Part shown: piece by piece, positions 5,688-5,926 of the stretch
Position numbering within the stretch: position 1 is the first letter of the stretch
How the letters are laid out: each line of letters starts with the position of its first letter
Source of the DNA: Chloroflexota bacterium
GTDB taxonomy: Bacteria; Chloroflexota; Dehalococcoidia; DSTF01; JACRBR01
NCBI GenBank assembly: GCA_021813085.1
Contig: JAKAMA010000166.1
Location: forward strand, 1-5,926
DNA: 5,926 nt
Direction of reading: 5' to 3'
The notes under the pieces: generated by a model
The model's input: the letters and a program-made list of their open reading frames with translations, nothing else
The model's database searches: none
What the model was told of the DNA's origin: nothing
Program-made: the position numbers and the translations under genes

Positions 5688-5784
5688 GGGGTCGCCTCGG
5701 GGTCCGCGGTCAGGGGCCGCGTGGTGGACGGTACCAGGTCATGCTACGCCGTACGCGGGTGGCCGTCCCACCGCCCGCCCGGCG

Positions 5785-5926
5785 TCACGTCAGCGACGCC
5801 CCGAGCGTCGCCAGCACGACCATCATGATCGTGATGACGAGCACGAAGCCGCCTGCGAAGAGCGCGGCGAAGAGGCGATTATCGAACTTGAGGTGCATGA
5901 ACCAGAGCGCCACGAGGAGGAACTTG
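5785..5926 (-). CDS. ctaF: Cytochrome c oxidase subunit IV, prokaryotic type (C-terminal part)
   Basis: The last 46 residues and the stop codon of a small membrane protein whose start lies beyond the right edge. The visible part begins KFLLVALWFMHLKFDNRLFAA and continues into a second hydrophobic helix ending LATLGASLT. The WFMHLKF segment between two membrane helices is the hallmark of bacterial oxidase subunit IV (CtaF/CoxD/CyoD-like), a small accessory subunit that stabilises subunit I of haem-copper oxidases. The neighbouring ctaG supports a caa3/aa3 rather than a bo3-type assignment. Subunits I-III would be expected further right on the minus strand. A CyoD-type quinol oxidase subunit is the main alternative. 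Confidence 0.85.
   Translation of the reverse strand, partial: KFLLVALWFMHLKFDNRLFAALFAGGFVLVITIMMVVLATLGASLT

Noticed and set aside
1..5926. CRISPR arrays, tRNA or rRNA genes, insertion sequences, phage or toxin-antitoxin genes
   Set aside because: No regularly spaced repeats, no tRNA cloverleaf or rRNA signature, and no transposase, integrase or toxin motifs were seen on either strand.

Overview
The window is about two-thirds G+C, with codon use to match. Gene content points to an aerobic bacterium with a haem-copper (aa3/caa3-type) cytochrome c oxidase. A ctaF-ctaG pair in Bacillus-like order, a DrrA/DrrB-type ABC exporter, a thioredoxin-fold lipoprotein and a membrane-bound blue-copper protein together suggest an aerobic Chloroflexota lineage or a similar high-GC group. 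That placement is inference from gene content only; the sequence contains no rRNA or other phylogenetic marker.

Layout. Positions 1-360 (minus) hold the first 120 residues of a glutamine-dependent NAD+ synthetase (nadE), which runs off the left edge. Positions 361-628 form a divergent intergenic region with a 15-bp operator-like inverted repeat, a 39-nt hairpin, a 12-bp palindrome and a weak sigma70-like promoter. On the plus strand, 629-2400 encode an ABC ATPase and an ABC-2 permease overlapping by 4 bp. They are followed by a thioredoxin-fold lipoprotein (2487-3464, with an alternative start at 2397 that would overlap the permease stop). A three-domain membrane protein follows at 3570-4535, with an ABM-like domain, three membrane helices and a cupredoxin, and it ends at a strong hairpin terminator (4566-4596). 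Positions 4597-4802 are non-coding and contain an imperfect direct repeat and alternative hairpins. On the minus strand, 5785-5926 is the C-terminal end of cytochrome c oxidase subunit IV (ctaF), and 4803-5687 is the oxidase assembly protein CtaG. These converge on the plus-strand operon.

How it may work together. CtaG is needed to mature the oxidase copper centre in related systems, and CtaF is an oxidase subunit. The plus-strand genes encode an exporter, a surface lipoprotein with two cysteine pairs resembling thiol/copper chaperones, and a surface-exposed type-1 copper domain. The simplest reading is a locus for copper handling, oxidase biogenesis and electron delivery outside the membrane. 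The oxidase link of ctaF/ctaG is well supported; that of the plus-strand genes is inferred from neighbourhood and domain type. The most unusual items are the ABM-3TM-cupredoxin fusion and the lipoprotein with a CxxC pair, an Ig/FixH-like domain and a C-x4-C thioredoxin-like domain.
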